A stretch of DNA of 64,000 bases from Schizophyllum amplum (GCA_007026445.1 VDMD01000048.1:149823-213822), one strand, 5' to 3'; positions 33,241 to 46,334 are shown, counted from the stretch's first letter. Translations and numbers: made by a program. Notes: generated from the sequence alone by a model not told the origin.

Positions 33241-34119
33241 TGGCGAGAGGATTTCTAGTGGCGAGAGGGGCAGGGAGGAGGGGTGACGACGTGGGGGATC
33301 GACGACGTGGGGGATCGACGGACGGGGCAGAGGAGGAGAACTGGGTGTGGACACAGAAAGTCACGCCAGCGGGGGGGTAGGCGGCGGTGTAGACGGGCGA
33401 GGTGTAGACGACCCGGCGCCTGGGGCGCGTGTCGGATAACAACGCGCTGATGAAAATTACGGTACTTAAAAACCTCACGAATAGATTCACTACTTAATGG
33501 CCGTTGTGTGCCGTGCGCCCTTTTGTTCGTTGTTCGCCATGCTCTTGCGCGCCGTCGTGGGCCATGCTCTTGCGAGCCGTGGTGGGCCATGCTCTTCCGA
33601 GCCGTGGTGGGCCACGCTTTCAATGCTCAATGAATGGGGTGGAATGCTCTCAGTGTTCGATAGGGTGGGATGCGTGTTCGACGGGGTGGGATGCGTGTTC
33701 GGTGGGGTGGGATGCGTGTTCGACGGGGCGTGGGGGGATGCCTGTTCAAAGCATGGGGTGGGATGGATGCTGGATGGGTGTCATGTTTCTCTTGTACATG
33801 TTTGCATGTGCGCGTCCTGCCTTCTTCGTGCTTGTGGGACCTGTGTGGGACCGTGGTCTAAGGATGGGCCACTGTTTGCGATTGTCGACAGCCGTGGGTG
33901 ACATCACGTGGTATTTACGACGCGACACACGTGGAATATGTATGGTGTGACGCATGTTCAACTTCTTCTTCCACTGCTTTCGTCTCGAACTGTCACTAGC
34001 ACAGGTGGTGTGACCCTGTCTCTCTGCCAAGCCTCCTCGCACGGCCTCGCACTGCTTCCTCTCCTGCTTATCGTGACCTTGGCCAAACAGACTCCAGAGC
34101 AATTGGCCCAAACAGAGCA
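33241..34119. other. Intergenic with minisatellites, 3' of C9-methyltransferase
   Basis: Short direct repeats of GATCGACGACGTGGG near 33280-33315. About three units of GTGGGCCATGCTCTTGCGAG at 33530-33615. About four units of GGGTGGGATGCGTGTTCG at 33664-33730. No gene is recognised before the kinase-fold gene. Confidence 0.6.
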
Positions 34120-35557
34120 ATGGACGGCAGCACGTTCACTGCGCATATCTCCTACTACGATTATCCTTTCGCCCCCGCCACAAACGAGACTGATCCTCCG
34201 ATATTGCGTGTCTGGACGGAGCTGCGCCCGTATCTGCTCACCAAGGGATACGAGATTCCAGAGGATATCACAGCTCCGTGGCTGGGCTCGCTGTATCTGG
34301 GCGGAGAGGAAGATGTCATACCGGTGTGTAGGCATGGTCTGTATAAGTACACCGTCACCGGTCCTCACCATTTATCATTGACTCACAGAAGGACGGCTCG
34401 AACGCCATCCGCGCCAAGCGCCGCAGTGATGCCGCCCCGGTCATCGTCAAGATAATTATGCAGCCCTCGCGTGAACTCGCAATCCATCAATATCTGCTCA
34501 GCTTCGAGCATCCGCATAATCACACTGTCCCCATCATTGACTCTTTCCCTTTCATACGGTACACCGGGGACCAATACCTCGACTGGATGATCATTGTCGA
34601 ACCGATGATCCACAAGCGATTTATTGATTATTCCTTGGTTCAATTGCACGGGGAGGTTTTGGTAGGGATACGCCAGGCGCTCGAGGTGTGCCTTTTGTCG
34701 CCCACGACCCGCTGTGTCTGACAACGACAAAGGGGCTCGCTTTCATGCACCTGCACCACGTGGCACACGGGTACGCTGCCCCACACACCCCACCTATCAT
34801 GACTGATGCTAATATAATCGCAACAGCGACATATGCATCCCGAACATGTACTACATGTCTGGGACGACTTTCAAGCACGGCATCCCTGCACACCCCGCCG
34901 CGCCTTCCTGGGCCTCTCGAGTCTGGCGCCCCTGGCGCCTCTTTTATCTTGACTTTGGACTGTCCGTGAAACTTGCTGACGATGCGAGCCGCTCGTGCGT
35001 GCCCTACCGCGGCGGCGTCATTGTTCCCCCCGAGGTGTTGGCGTGCAAAAATGCACGAAAGCCTCTCGTCTGTGACCCTTTTGCGGCAGACGTCTACCGT
35101 CTGGGCCGCGTGCTTAGGGATACATCGATGTTGGTTAGTCTCGTTAAATTCCAAGGCGAGACTGCGGACGGTGGCTGACTTTTCTGCTCTAGCTCGACCC
35201 GGAAAATGACACGTTTTATCTTGTTGCTCTTGGATTTCCTGAAGGGATCTCCACCCTTCTCGAACACATGACGCATGAAGAACCCGAGAGAAGACCGTCT
35301 GTGCACGAGTGCTTGCGACTTTTCCACACGGAGACGCAGGTACATCGCACGTCTTTTTGGTTGAATTGTGTTAGCTCATCGGTATCTCATCCGTCTAGAC
35401 CCTTTCTCTATACAGGTTACTACTCCCCGACATACCCTTTTCCGCATTCTGGCATGTCATGACTCGCTGGGGTGAGGGCCAGAGCCGCGCTGTTCTGTCC
35501 TACTTCCTGCGTGTCTTAATCTGCCTTTTCTTTGGCCCACGCGGTAGGCTTTGGTGA
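34120..35557 (+). CDS. Protein-kinase-fold protein (agaricomycete family)
   Basis: Six exons in phase: 34120-34323, 34389-34685, 34733-34770, 34827-35133, 35193-35339, 35399-35557. They give 383 aa. Kinase landmarks are present in divergent form: a Lys in VIVKIIM (VAIK-like), Glu in SRELAIHQYL, HGDICIPN (HRDxxxxN-like, with Asp and Asn kept), LDFGLSV (DFG), VPPEVLA (APE-like) and DVYRLGRVL (helix F). All main catalytic residues are therefore there, and activity is possible. No substrate can be named. The C-terminus is hydrophobic (SYFLRVLICLFF) and ends GPRGRLW, a tail shared with the paralogue at 52382-53824. The two share intron positions, so they arose by DNA-level duplication. No glycine-rich loop was recognised. 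Confidence 0.82.
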
Positions 35558-35574
35558 TGACTGGCGACAGGAAA

Positions 35575-35790
35575 TTATATGCAAAATTACTCTATATGCG
35601 TCCTGTATGCGGCCACGTATATATTTTTCCCATATTTGCAGCCGGCGTCCTCATGCCCAACAATATCCAAGTGCGTGTCCGTCGTCTTCCTTGTACGTAC
35701 TTCAACGGCCCCGCAGAACAACGAGGATCTGCTCAACGACGGCGACGAAATCGATCCAAACGATGACTGGCCGTGCTCACGGATGACGCT
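35575..35790 (+). pseudogene. Fragment of CSC1/TMEM63 channel gene (exon 4-5 junction)
   Basis: The end of exon 4 (IFAAGVLMPNNIQ), an intron with intact GTGCGT..GCAG ends and the start of exon 5 (NNEDLLNDGDEIDPNDDWP) match the intact minus-strand gene at 39889-44236. There it reads IFAVGVLMPINFQ, intron, then NNKDLLDDGDESDPNDDWP. The copy is on the opposite strand, lacks the rest of the gene, and lies directly after the kinase-fold gene. The retained intron shows a genomic, not a retrotransposed, copy. Confidence 0.85.
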
Positions 35791-35953
35791 CGGAGGACCT
35801 GCTCACAAAAGTCAAGCTCTCATCCGGGTCGCCCCAGTCATGGCTGCTCAGAATCAAAATTACGCCAGCCCCATGCTTGGATGGACAGCAGCCCCGAATG
35901 GACAGTCGATCAGACCAACCGACCATGCAAGGTCATCTACCAAAAGCACACCC

Positions 35954-36481
35954 TCACTCGAACTTCTCCACCAGCACCTCCGAGGAAACAGCCTGATGTG
36001 GCTTTCCCTCCAATATCCTATGCCCCTTCTCCACGACATCCAGATACACGTCCTCCGGCCGTCTCCTCGTCCTCCACACGCCCTCCTCCCGCAATATATC
36101 CAACCCCCTCAACACCCACGTCGAGCTCGTCCACCCATTCACCGGGTTCCCGAACTCGCTCACGCGCCCCGCCGCGTCGCGCACGCGCCAGCCCTTGTCG
36201 TGCGCGGGGACGCGGTTCCGCACCGTGTCCCGCAGACTCGTGACGGTGTACGCGTCCGTCGCGAGCAGGTCGATGATGCCCAGGAAGCCCGTCGTCTTCA
36301 CCACGTCCTCCGTGCGCAGGCTGTGCACGTACTGCCCGTCAAGGACTTTGATTTCGAGGACCATGATGGGCTGTTTGTCCCACGTGGGCTGGTCTGTGGC
36401 GGCGAGCGCCCAGTGGAAGTAGCCTGGCTCGCCGTGCATTTCGGGGACGTGGAATAGGGCGATGCCGATGCGAGTTGGCAT
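35954..36481 (-). CDS. Small conserved fungal protein, function unknown (DUF6914-like?)
   Basis: A single exon of 175 aa starting MPTRIGIALFHVPEMHGEPG and followed by YFHWALAATDQP and IMVLEIKVLDGQYV. It resembles, from memory, a family of small basidiomycete proteins with a YHW-type signature near the N-terminus (possibly DUF6914). That match is not certain. No signal peptide or membrane segment is visible. It lies between the channel fragment and an unassigned region and reads toward the fragment. Confidence 0.6.
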   Translation of the reverse strand: MPTRIGIALFHVPEMHGEPGYFHWALAATDQPTWDKQPIMVLEIKVLDGQYVHSLRTEDVVKTTGFLGIIDLLATDAYTVTSLRDTVRNRVPAHDKGWRVRDAAGRVSEFGNPVNGWTSSTWVLRGLDILREEGVWRTRRRPEDVYLDVVEKGHRILEGKPHQAVSSEVLVEKFE

Positions 36482-37533
36482 GTTGTTGGTTGACTTTTCG
36501 GGGTGGGAGAGCTTTGTCTTAGTCTATGGTTGATCCTGTGAATCGCTTTATCAGCTTGAGCTCTTTCAAGTTTCTATACGCGCGTCCTCCTGCGTCAGGC
36601 AAATACTCACGCCTTATGTGCAGGATACTATAGGGAAGACTTGAAGAGCGGGGGCGAACACACGCGTCGACATCGTCATTAATACTGTTCAACGTCGCGT
36701 CACGTGCACCGGCGAATTCCGATTCTTCTGTATCTTCGTCATACACTGTTGTCATTTGTGATCCACCGCCAGTTGCGTCCACCGCAATCTTACACTCGAT
36801 GGGCTCCGCGGTCTGTGCCTTCGCTCTAGTTCTCTGATGAAGATGCAGCTTATGAAGCCTTCCTTCCGTTCACATTCTCGTTCGTCGTGAGAATGCACTG
36901 ACGTCGAGGAAACCGGAGCCGTGTCGGGGATCTCGCGAGACTCAAAGGTTGCGCAGCGCACGCGGACACAGCGCTGGCCATAAAGGGTCCCACTGACCTC
37001 ATCTGCACCACTGTACTGTATGCAGCAATGACCGCCTTACGCCGAGCCGGACATACTTTGTTTTGAACAAGGTCCCGCTCGTATTCTTTCTCAAGGCAAG
37101 CTTGTAAGTACATCCCAAACCGCTCCCCGAAGCCTACACTTTCGAAGGCGGCCGCACACGCTCAGGAGGTATATGTACTTGCCGTCCAGTTTCCACCCCC
37201 CGGCCGGGCTCCCACACGCTCCCAACCGGCCTCTCACACGCTCCCATCACACTCCCATACAGCATGTTCTGCCTCGACGCGGCGACATCGGCGTTCCATT
37301 ATAATATGATCACGGCACTCAACGCCGGTCCCTCTTCTTGATTCCCCAGCATGCTTCCAGGCCAGCAGCGCGCTTGCCGCTTATAAGCTCGCCGACGACA
37401 TACGCGCACGCCTTTTGCTGCTCTCGTGTCGCATTCCTGTGATCGCCCCTTCTGTACCCGCCTCCTTGTATTCGGTCTTCTTGGACTGCTCTCATCGTCT
37501 TGCTCTCACGTCCTGTCCTTTCTTGTCACGATA
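36482..37533. other. Intergenic, no gene recognised
   Basis: Only short overlapping frames without motifs. The last 300 bases probably contain the promoter of the DUF6534-type gene. CACACGCTCCCA repeats twice near 37210-37245. Confidence 0.4.
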
Positions 37534-39546
37534 ATGTCAATGACGGACGAGGTTCTCCCGAGCGCGGACGACAGCATCGGCGCCGTGCTCGTCGGATTCG
37601 GCGCGACGTTCTGCTTGTACGGCATGATTCTTGTTCAGACACACCACTACGCGCAGCACGCGGCGAGCGATCTACGGTGGTACAAGATTATGGTGCGTCG
37701 AGGGCTCCTGGTGGATTTGGCTCCGGGTGAGCTAACCAAAGGATAAAGGTGGCCCTGGTCGTGTGCGTTAGCCCAGTCTTTTGCTGTAGGCATACGCGTG
37801 CTGACGATCGCTCCAGCCTGCTGGAGACTGCAGACCAGCTATTAATGTCGAAAGCCACGTACTATTTAACGATCACGCGGTTTGGGAATATGTGTAGTGT
37901 AGCATGTAGCGGGCCATGGTGCGTGTATCGGTGATGATCCCCTTCCTTGATCGTGCTGACGGCTCCTTGCTTGTATCTCAAGGGTCATGGTGCGTCGCAA
38001 GCCAATTTTCACAATCATCAAATTCATCATAACGATTTCAGACATCTCTCATCCTCGGGGCAAGTCTTCAGCTGCAAGCCGATCTGCGGTACAGTTGCTG
38101 ACCGTCGACTCAGGCAATCATCGGCTTGATAGTCAGGGCGTGAGCACCGCCTTCTTAACAACAACTGTCGCTGAGCATCCGCAGGTACTTTACGCTGCGC
38201 ATATACCGATGTTCGAGTCACGTCTTCGTCCTTTCATCACAAAACTGACTTGCGGCCCTTCTTAGTGAGTGCTGGTAACATTCCCGTGACTGCGTTCGTT
38301 GTGAGTACCCCCATATCTCCACGTTCATGCCCAAATCATCATCTAAAGACACGTAGGGCGTCGTCGTACTTGCGCAGTTTGGTCAGTCAATCGTTCATTC
38401 CGATGTAATTTGTACTCATCCTTCATGGTAGGTGTTTCCATCAGTGAGCTCTCCGGCCGCAGCGTATGCCTACATTCACATCTGAACAACATATTTCCAG
38501 CTTTCTCGGCCAGGGTGTACGTCTGACCGCGTGTTTGAGGACTCGGTGCTCATCCAAGGCAGGTTATCCCTGAGCATGGTCATGGAGATCGTCAAGCTTC
38601 AGGTTCGTCATGACTATCCGTGACCAACAAATGCCCCGCGGCCTGGTCAGCCTTTGCTACACCGGCGCTGACCCCTTACCTCAGATGTCCGGGAGCGTCA
38701 CCCTCGCGCTGACCATGATTACGGACCTGCTGATCGCAGGCGTGCTGAGTTGGCATCTGTTCAAGCTTAGAACGGGGCAGAAAGAGTACGTGCATATCCT
38801 GACTACGATCTATGATCAGCTTTAGTCCGTGTCGCTCTCTACTCATATCTGGTTCATGGCAGGTCTGACTCCATCCTCAAACGCGCTATCGCCACAACGT
38901 AATGAATTTCTGCATTCTTCTCTACGCACCCACTGCTGACTACTACCCTCAGGCTCAACGCTGGTATCATGACCAGGTGCGTCTCTATTGACCGCGATGA
39001 CGCCCGTGAATCTAAGCCTTCTATCGGCTCAGTATCCTGAGCATTGTCACTACGGTCCTAGTACGTGTTCAACAGCTTTTCGACGCGCATGACCGACCAA
39101 TATTCCAGGTCAACGTCCTGCCGACCACAGCTTGGTACACTGCATCGTACATAGCGCTCTCCCGCGTGTATGCTATATCATTATTGTTTGTGTACGTGCA
39201 CTGGTTATAAGGATGTTCTCCTCGCCCATCGCCACACTAATCACCCTACAGCCTCAACTCGCGCTCTGCAAGCGCCCGCCGGATGCCAGCCCGGCGCACC
39301 GAGGCCACCGTCGTCGAGGTTCAAGTGGAGACAATCGAACGCCACGAGATCTCGCTCCCAGCCATGCGCCATGACCCGCACGGGCGACGCGAGTCGTACT
39401 CGCCGAATGGGCGCCGCGAGTCACGGTCCTACATTCCCTTCTTGCGCCGCGACCCGAGCATCGACCCTTTCCCGCCGTACGCGACCCCATCGCCAGGGAC
39501 GCCCAACTCAACAGCGGACTACAAAGCCAGCTTACAGTCTGCCTGA
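37534..39546 (+). CDS. DUF6534-type multi-pass membrane protein
   Basis: An agaricomycete-expanded family of unknown function with about seven membrane segments. Exon pieces in order: IGAVLVGFGATFCLYGMILV with YAQHAASDLRWYKIM (from 37534); LLETADQLLMSKATYYLTIT plus RFGNM near 37818-37892; a less clear central part (37985-38580); MSGSVTLALTMITDLLIAGV with FKLRTGQKE near 38685-38789; SDSILKRAIATT; ILSIVTTVL; then TAWYTASYIALSRVYAISLL, and LNSRSASARR near 39253, the diagnostic LNSR box after the last helix. The tail is soluble, with RRES motifs, and stops at 39544-39546. At least nine short introns are needed. The middle exons were not all resolved, so internal boundaries are approximate. Confidence 0.75.
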
Positions 39547-39888
39547 GGCGGAATTACGGTCTGTTTGGGCGAGCTGGTCTGTCTGGATCAGTGTATGGCT
39601 ATCTGGGGCGGGAGCAGGGTTTTAGTAGCCACTCGTGCATTGCGAGGTATACACCAGGAGAGGGAGGTCTTGTCATTGTCGACCATTTACTCTACATCTG
39701 TCTTTTTACAACTGGAAGAACCAATGTCGCGGGATTGATGCGAGAGCGGACATTGACTCGCAGTCAATACCAACACATTAAGGTACCAGATATAACAGTC
39801 CCATCCATTGGATCAAGCATACAGGTCACAGGTATATATAAGCACAAACCAAAATCAATATGAGTAGTAGAACCCAAAGCATCGTCAA

Positions 39889-42800
39889 CTATCTCCCACT
39901 CGGAAATGCACCCGGAATCTGCAGTCTCCTCCTCTCGGGATGGTGGAAATACGTCCCATACCGCGACGTCCGCGACGGCGTCGCATCCTCTGTCGCCGTG
40001 TCGCCGGCCGTCGACCCCTCGCAAGCATCCTGGTGTCCCTCCGTCTCGCTCACACTCTCCAGCGCACTTCCCAAACTGCCCACGATGCCGCTGTTGCGCA
40101 TGCCCTGGTCGAGCTGCTCTGCGGGTGCGGCTAGGACCCGCTCATCCAGTAATCCTGCGCCACTGTATGTCCGCGCTCTCGGGTGGCCCATGCTCGTCCG
40201 CCGCGTCGGCGTGCGCGACAGATTGTGCACCGCTGTATGCTGCATGGTCCCATAGTCCTCGTCCGAGTCCACATCGTCCTCGTCCGGATGCGCCGCATCT
40301 TCTGCGTAGTGCACGTGCGGCTCATCGACGCCGTCCAGCCCGCCCACAAGCCAGCTCTCGTCGTCGGGCAGGTTGATGACGCCGGTCGCCTGGTCGAAGC
40401 TCAGGCGGTGGTGAAGTGGTGCAGGCGACGTGCGAGCGCGGCGCTGCGGAGGCCGAGCGGGAGAGCCCCGCGGCGTTTGCCAAGGATTACCCCCAGAGTC
40501 GAGTGCGCCATCAGTCGCGGCGTCGCCCGTCAGCAGGTCTGGTGCGGCGACGGAGCGTGGTCGCCGAATGATGCTCGCCCGCTTGCGCAAGCTGAGGACG
40601 ACGGCAGGCCCGCCGTTCCCGGGGAGATCCTTGTGTATACGTTGCGTGTTAACGAGCGTTTGGCCCTTCTTCAAGGGTAACCACGGCTCGGGTAAGACGC
40701 CGTTCAATGCAGGGTGGCCGTAGCGACGCTTTCCAGTACTGAACATCATGAGACAGAGGCAGAGAGAATAGATAGCCATGGACCCACTTTAGCACCCCGG
40801 CGTACCAGTTCGCCATTGGCGGCTGAGACTGTAGGAAGGTCAGCGAGTGACAGCCTGAAGTACTCGCACACGCACATAGTCCGTGCGCTCATCCTCTGGC
40901 GCCACATATAAGGTATCATCGTTCTGTGCATACCGACGGCGATTCAAATTACTGTGGACAGCTTCGTCAGATCATCTGCTTTGCGAGATGAAAGACACCT
41001 TACCTCTGGCTCCATGTCACCGGATGCCCCGCCCGTAGTCGTACAACATCCGCCGTCTCCTCACCACGCTCCACCTCGCAGATCGAACTCAAGCTCACGA
41101 ACTTGGACAGTGGACGAAGCGTCTTGTCGACCCACCACGTCCAGATGACAGTGAACGCGATGAGTGGGACCTAAGCAAAGGAGTAAACACATAGTTGTCA
41201 AGTGGTAGAGAGACAAATGCACCATTATAAAGGAGATTATGTATGCCTTCTTCAAGATGAAGAACCCAACCATGAAGATCTGGAATATAACTACACCCCA
41301 GATCAGGCGGATGAAGGTGATGGGCCAAGCCTGTCCCTGCGACTCGTATGGCTTGTAAAATACTGCACATGACGCGTCAGTGTTCAAGCCTGCCATCACC
41401 TATCCGACGTGACTTACCAAAGAGGAGCTTATACTTATACACCACATAACCAATTCCGAAGTACAAGGCACCAAACACGACGATGAGCGGCTGAGTTACG
41501 CTGTAGAGCATCGTGACGACGAAGATGAGTATAGCTTGCGGGTACACCGCGCCGTAGTTGATGAGCGGAGGTGCATTCAGCTCCGCAAAGTCTGGCCCGT
41601 GTCAACTCGCGTATCGCCGGATCATATTCTTCGACGTACCTCTCGGCGTACGCGTCACGAACAACCGCATCAATATGCGAGGAATGACCACTCCCAGATT
41701 GAGTAGCTGCAGCGGCATGACACCCAGACTTTGCAGGATAACGTAGGACAGGAAGAAATGCCTGGCCGTATGGATCAGCACATGACCGAATCAGTTTATT
41801 GATTAGACACACCTCGCCCTTCCTGCGTGCAATGCCTGCGCGACCTTCTCTGGAATCTTCGCGGGCGAGTTCGCCAAATCCATCACAAGCTGAAGGTACG
41901 TCGACGCCAGAAGGAAGATAAACACCACGTTGATGAGCAGGAAGAGAAAGTATCTGAAGCGTTCCAGTTAGCACACACGCCCACAGACTTCGAACACTCG
42001 ATCCCACTCACTTCTTCAACAACGAATACTCGATCCAGCTTCGCGCGCGGTACCCCTGCGCATACGTAAGCGCCTCGAGCAGGAACGGTAGCAGCGCATT
42101 CAGCGTGATGATCGCCGCCGACGGGAGCGAGTTCTGCACGATCGCCTGCACCGTCTCGTTGCGATCGATCAGCCGCGCGAGCCATGGCAGCGTCTTCTTG
42201 ATCTCCTTGTACGACAACAGCGACGCGAGCGCGGAGGTCGGGATCACCCTGGAGGAGTAGAGAGTTCAATCAGCAAGATATACCGTCAGTCAGCAAGACG
42301 CGGAGAAGGTCGGATGCGCAACGTACCAGAAGAACAGCAGCAAGCCCATAAGTGCCATCACAAAGCTGTCGCGCGTCAAGAGCGAGCCGCGGGACGGGGT
42401 CATGTTGGACCTAAGTGTTCGATGTAAGAGGTAGCTGATATTCAATCTCTCTGAGACGCACCACACGATATCCCTCGGCTCCGGCGCCGGCTTCGTGACC
42501 GTTTGGAGCGGCGCAGGCGCATGCGCGGCCTGCACCGCCATCTGCGCGCTCGACATCTTCTCGAATGTGACGAAGGCGGTCTGCAGACAACACGTTACTC
42601 GTCAGACTTGCTGTCAAAAACGACAAACCCACGCACCTCCGTCGCCCTAAACCTCCCCATCCGCCTGCGCTTCTTGAACTCCTCGTCGAGGGCGCGAAAC
42701 TCAGACTCCAGATGCCCGAGCGCGTCGATCTTGGGGGCAAGCCAGGGGAAGGGGAAAGGCAGACACGCCGAGCGGCGCATGGTGAACCATTGAGGGCGCA

Positions 42801-44236
42801 GCGTGGGGCGCGGGCGGTGCGGGACGACAAAGTGGCTGCGTTCCGTGCTCGCCGACGAAGTGGACGTGGCGCCATAGTTGCGGAAGCCGCCTGCCATAGC
42901 GGGGTTTAGTCAACGCAAACGTGCCTACGTGCCGCCCACTCACCATTCGCCTCCACATCCACTTCGCTCCCCCCGTCCTCCACATCCACTAGCTGCGCGT
43001 TCTCCGCAACCTCCGGATCGTACTCCTCCACCGTGCTCGGGTTGCCCACATACCCCACCCACGCCTTCTCCAGCCGCAGCAGCGCCTCCGTGCGCGCGTC
43101 CAGCAGCCGCTTCAGCGACCCGACCTCGCGTACCAGCGACACGCTCTCCACGCTCAGGTCCATCGCCTCAAAATACTCCGCGAGCGCGCGCTCGGACTTG
43201 AGATGCGCGGGCAGGCGCGTGACGAGCACAGTGCGCGCGGGGATCGAGTGCACGAGCTCGAGCGAGAAGAGCTGGCGGGCGCGCAGGAAGCGGCGATAGT
43301 TGCGGCGGATGAAGAAGAGGGCGAGGGCAGTGAAGAGGTAGGTGAAGACAAGGTGTGCGGAGAGGTACGAATTGGCGTCCGAGATGAGATCGAGCCAGTC
43401 GCGCGGAGGCGCGGTGCTGTTAGTGGACGAGTTTGGCGCGAAGGCTGCGAATGAGGCGCGGAGGATGGTGCGCTGGGGAAGAAGGTACGGCCAGTCGTCG
43501 TTTGGATCGGATTCGTCGCCGTCATCCAGCAGGTCCTTGTTGTTCTGCGAGGCCGTTAGAACATGTGTGAGAAAGACAACGGGCACGCACTTGAAAGTTG
43601 ATGGGCATGAGGACACCAACTGCGAATATACTCGCGGTGGCAAACAGATAGAAGCTCATCTTGAAGAACGACAGCAGGACGGCTGCATCGAGGCCGACAA
43701 TTTGAAGGACGGTGTACTCGGAGGTTCGGATGGTGGGACCTATCCATGCGAAGGGAAAGAACAGCCTGGGGGTTGTGAGCCAGAATATGAACGTGCTTGC
43801 TAGAGACGCACCACGCGAAAGGGTGCGCAGCCGAGGGAACAGAAGGGCCGGGCGACTCGTGCGCTTCGTGCGGGGAAAAGCCTGGGGACCGTAAGTCGTG
43901 AGCCAGCGACCCGCACTTTGCAGCACACCTTTCAGCTTCGTGCGTGGCGCGAACAGAATGGGCCATCGCGTTCGGCAGTACGAGAAGATGATAAAAGACG
44001 ACAATCCTAACCCCCAAGTCAGACCGCGTCTGTCTCTCACTAAAGCACAACTCACCCAAAACACACGAGATTGAAAGCTGGGTCTGAAACCAGGGCCCGT
44101 CAAACGTCCTGGTCGGGGGCGATCCAGGCGGCAACGTAGGGTCATCTTCGAGAGCGTTCACGGTGGCGAGCATCTCCAGCGGCGCAAGCAGCAGGTGCGC
44201 GACCTTCGCGCCCAACGCGTGCATGGTCGCAGCCAT
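39889..44236 (-). CDS. CSC1/TMEM63-type stress-gated cation channel
   Basis: Osmosensitive, calcium-permeable channel family (yeast Csc1, Rsn1, Phm7), in the plasma membrane or endomembranes. Seventeen exons join in phase to 1167 aa: exon 1 44056-44236, exon 2 43929-44006, exon 3 43812-43881, exon 4 43591-43765, exon 5 42944-43544, and so on to exon 17 39889-40738. Early helices are TQLSISCVLG and SFIIFSYCRTRWPILF; GLDAAVLLSFFKMSFYLFAT follows. A long cytosolic loop (exons 5-7) has ARTVLVTRLPAHLKSERALA and TAFVTFEKMSSAQMAVQAA. The core membrane part (exons 8-14) has NSLPSAAIITLNALLPFLLE. Then comes the typical tail RYAQNDDTLYVAPEDERTDY and KRRYGHPALNGVLPEPWLPL. The last exon adds about 280 acidic, disordered residues. 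Partial copies lie at 35575-35790 and 47265-47760. Confidence 0.92.
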
Positions 44237-46334
44237 CTAGCAGACGGTCCCACGTATCGTCAAGAACGTCTTCACGTCGGTGTCCTGGACCTCGTCGTCG
44301 TCGTTGACGATGATGGCAATGTGCTCCAGGCGACTTACCGGACCGAGGGCCGAACCGTGAGAACTTCCTCATGCGCCTGAAAAGTCGGCTTGGTGGTCAT
44401 TCCAAGGGTTCTCCAGGCGGCCGAAGGCCGCCCGATATGCCGGCCCACTCACGTGCACCTGGCCAGGGTTTTTGCGCCGCGAAGCGGCGCACCGGCCAGG
44501 GTTTTCTAGTCTCCCAAGGCAGCCGTTCCGAATGGAACGTCTGCTATCAAACGCGCCCCCGACATCGGCATGGGCGGATTCCCAGCACGTGATCAGATTT
44601 CCGCTTGTACCGCGCGCTCATGAGCGGGTGGTTTGACGCGTTGTTGTCCTGCGCGAACGCCGTGGGACCCATATTGAAAGCCTATAACCCAAGTCCTGCA
44701 CATGAGACCCTGTTTGCCCGGCTCCCTTGCTCATGGGGGTTCAACGGTCATGAAAGCGAGGCGGACAGCATCCAGTGAGGCACAGCGACGCCGCTTGGAC
44801 TTGATGCCAACAATCGACCCATGTCGATGTCGGGGGCGCGTTTGGTTGCAGACTAAGGGTTTTCAACACAGGCGCGTCGGTGGCACTGGCAGCGTCGTGC
44901 TCCGCCCCGGGCATCATTGCCTCGTGGAGCCGCCCCTGGCCACTCGCCGCTCGTCGCCGCACGGGACCGAGAACGTTGATGGCATCACTGTTGAACTTCG
45001 TCAGGACTCAGCGGAGGCGCGACCATCGAGTGGCACACCGAGCACCTTGTGCTACCCGTACATTTACATTGATTATTATGCTTATATTCTGGGACTATAC
45101 ACGCATATTTTGTATTTATTGAGCCGTTAAAAAAAATCGCGACGCAGGTCACCGCCGCGCCCGTGCACACACTGACTGCGAGCACCGCTGTCCCAAAAAC
45201 TACCAATATTCTACCGTGGGGCCGTCGTGCCCTCCCCGCTCTCGCTCCCCCTCGCTCCCTCCTCTCGGTTGCCCTTGCCCCGCCTCGTTCCCTCCTCTCG
45301 TCCCCCCTCGTTCATTGTTACTCCCACCTCGCGCTCCCTCACCTACACCTCCTTTCCCCTCTTGCTCGTCCTCGCTTCCTCCCCTCCCAGGCTCCTCCCC
45401 TCCCCTCGCTCCCTCCTCCTGAACCCCTTGGCTGCTTCTTCTCTGGCCAGACGCGTACTGCAGCCGCTTCAGGAGGAAGCGAGGGGCGCGAAATGAGGAA
45501 GAGAGGCCATGAAAGGGAGGGAGAGGAAGCGTGAGGGGAGGAGAGGCGGCGAGAGGCGGCGGGAGAGGCGGCGGGTGTGTGAAGCGAAGGGTAACCTGAC
45601 TGATGTCACTGGCTGTCGGAATAATCAGTGTGTGGCAGGGTGCTGCGAGGTGGTTCAGAGGTTGCTGGAGGGGTGGAGGGGAAAGGGGCGCGAGACGGGG
45701 CGCACCTCATTGTTGCGTGTCGCGCATGCTGCGCGAAAGCGTCACCGCCGCCGCTTTGCGTCCCTGTGCTTGCATCGCGCCAGGGACTCTCGCGCTGATA
45801 TCGTCGCGACTCAGCGATCTATAGAGTATTAAGTTTCTGTGAGATGTGCGCATTTTAGCCGCGCACCTTCAGCCCCGTCCGTCGAAAGCTTTGCCCTCGC
45901 CCCCACCGGGCTCTGCTGGTAGCCGTTTCGTTTTTTTTTCCCGCTTGGGCGCGAGAGTCGATTCCACCCGTCGTCGGGCTTCCGTTGTTCAGCTTCTGCG
46001 CTTTCCGGTTGATTTGGGTGCTTCCCATGAATGCGGTGGTCCCATGATGGTGGTAGGGGATAAATCGCAGTCCGATCGTCCTCGCTCGCCTTCTTGTGGC
46101 GTCGTCGCGTGGCGGACCACTTTGGTCTCACGTGCTACCAACCTGGTTTCACGTGAGACCAAACGTGCGAACTTCCTTCCATTTGGGAAAACCCTTGGAA
46201 TGGCGACCTATCCGAAAAGTCGCTGGCGCGAGCGGAACGCCGCGAGGTGGATTCTTGAAATGTACTCAAGATATAATACACGATGGGCTCAACATTGGGA
46301 GCAGATTATCGTTCAAGTAACTCGTGCGCCTACT
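44237..46334. other. Intergenic, no gene recognised
   Basis: 44400-44540 has GAA-loop hairpins, listed separately. 45220-45580 is low-complexity, first pyrimidine-rich then purine-rich on the + strand. Frames to 283 aa cross the stretch but overlap and lack motifs. The frame at 45846-46697 partly runs antisense to the 120-aa gene. Confidence 0.4.
44415..44490. repeat. Pair of GAA-loop hairpins
   Basis: GGCGGCC-GAA-GGCCGCC near 44417 and GCGCCGC-GAA-GCGGCGC near 44474 are perfect 7-bp hairpins with the same GAA loop, followed by two GGCCAGGGTTTT words. A similar GGGCCC-GAA-GGGCCC occurs inside the TIR element at about 4962. Confidence 0.6.

Noticed and set aside
35579..36457. 292-aa + strand frame
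   Set aside because: The first part is the channel-gene fragment out of frame; the second is antisense to the 175-aa conserved ORF.
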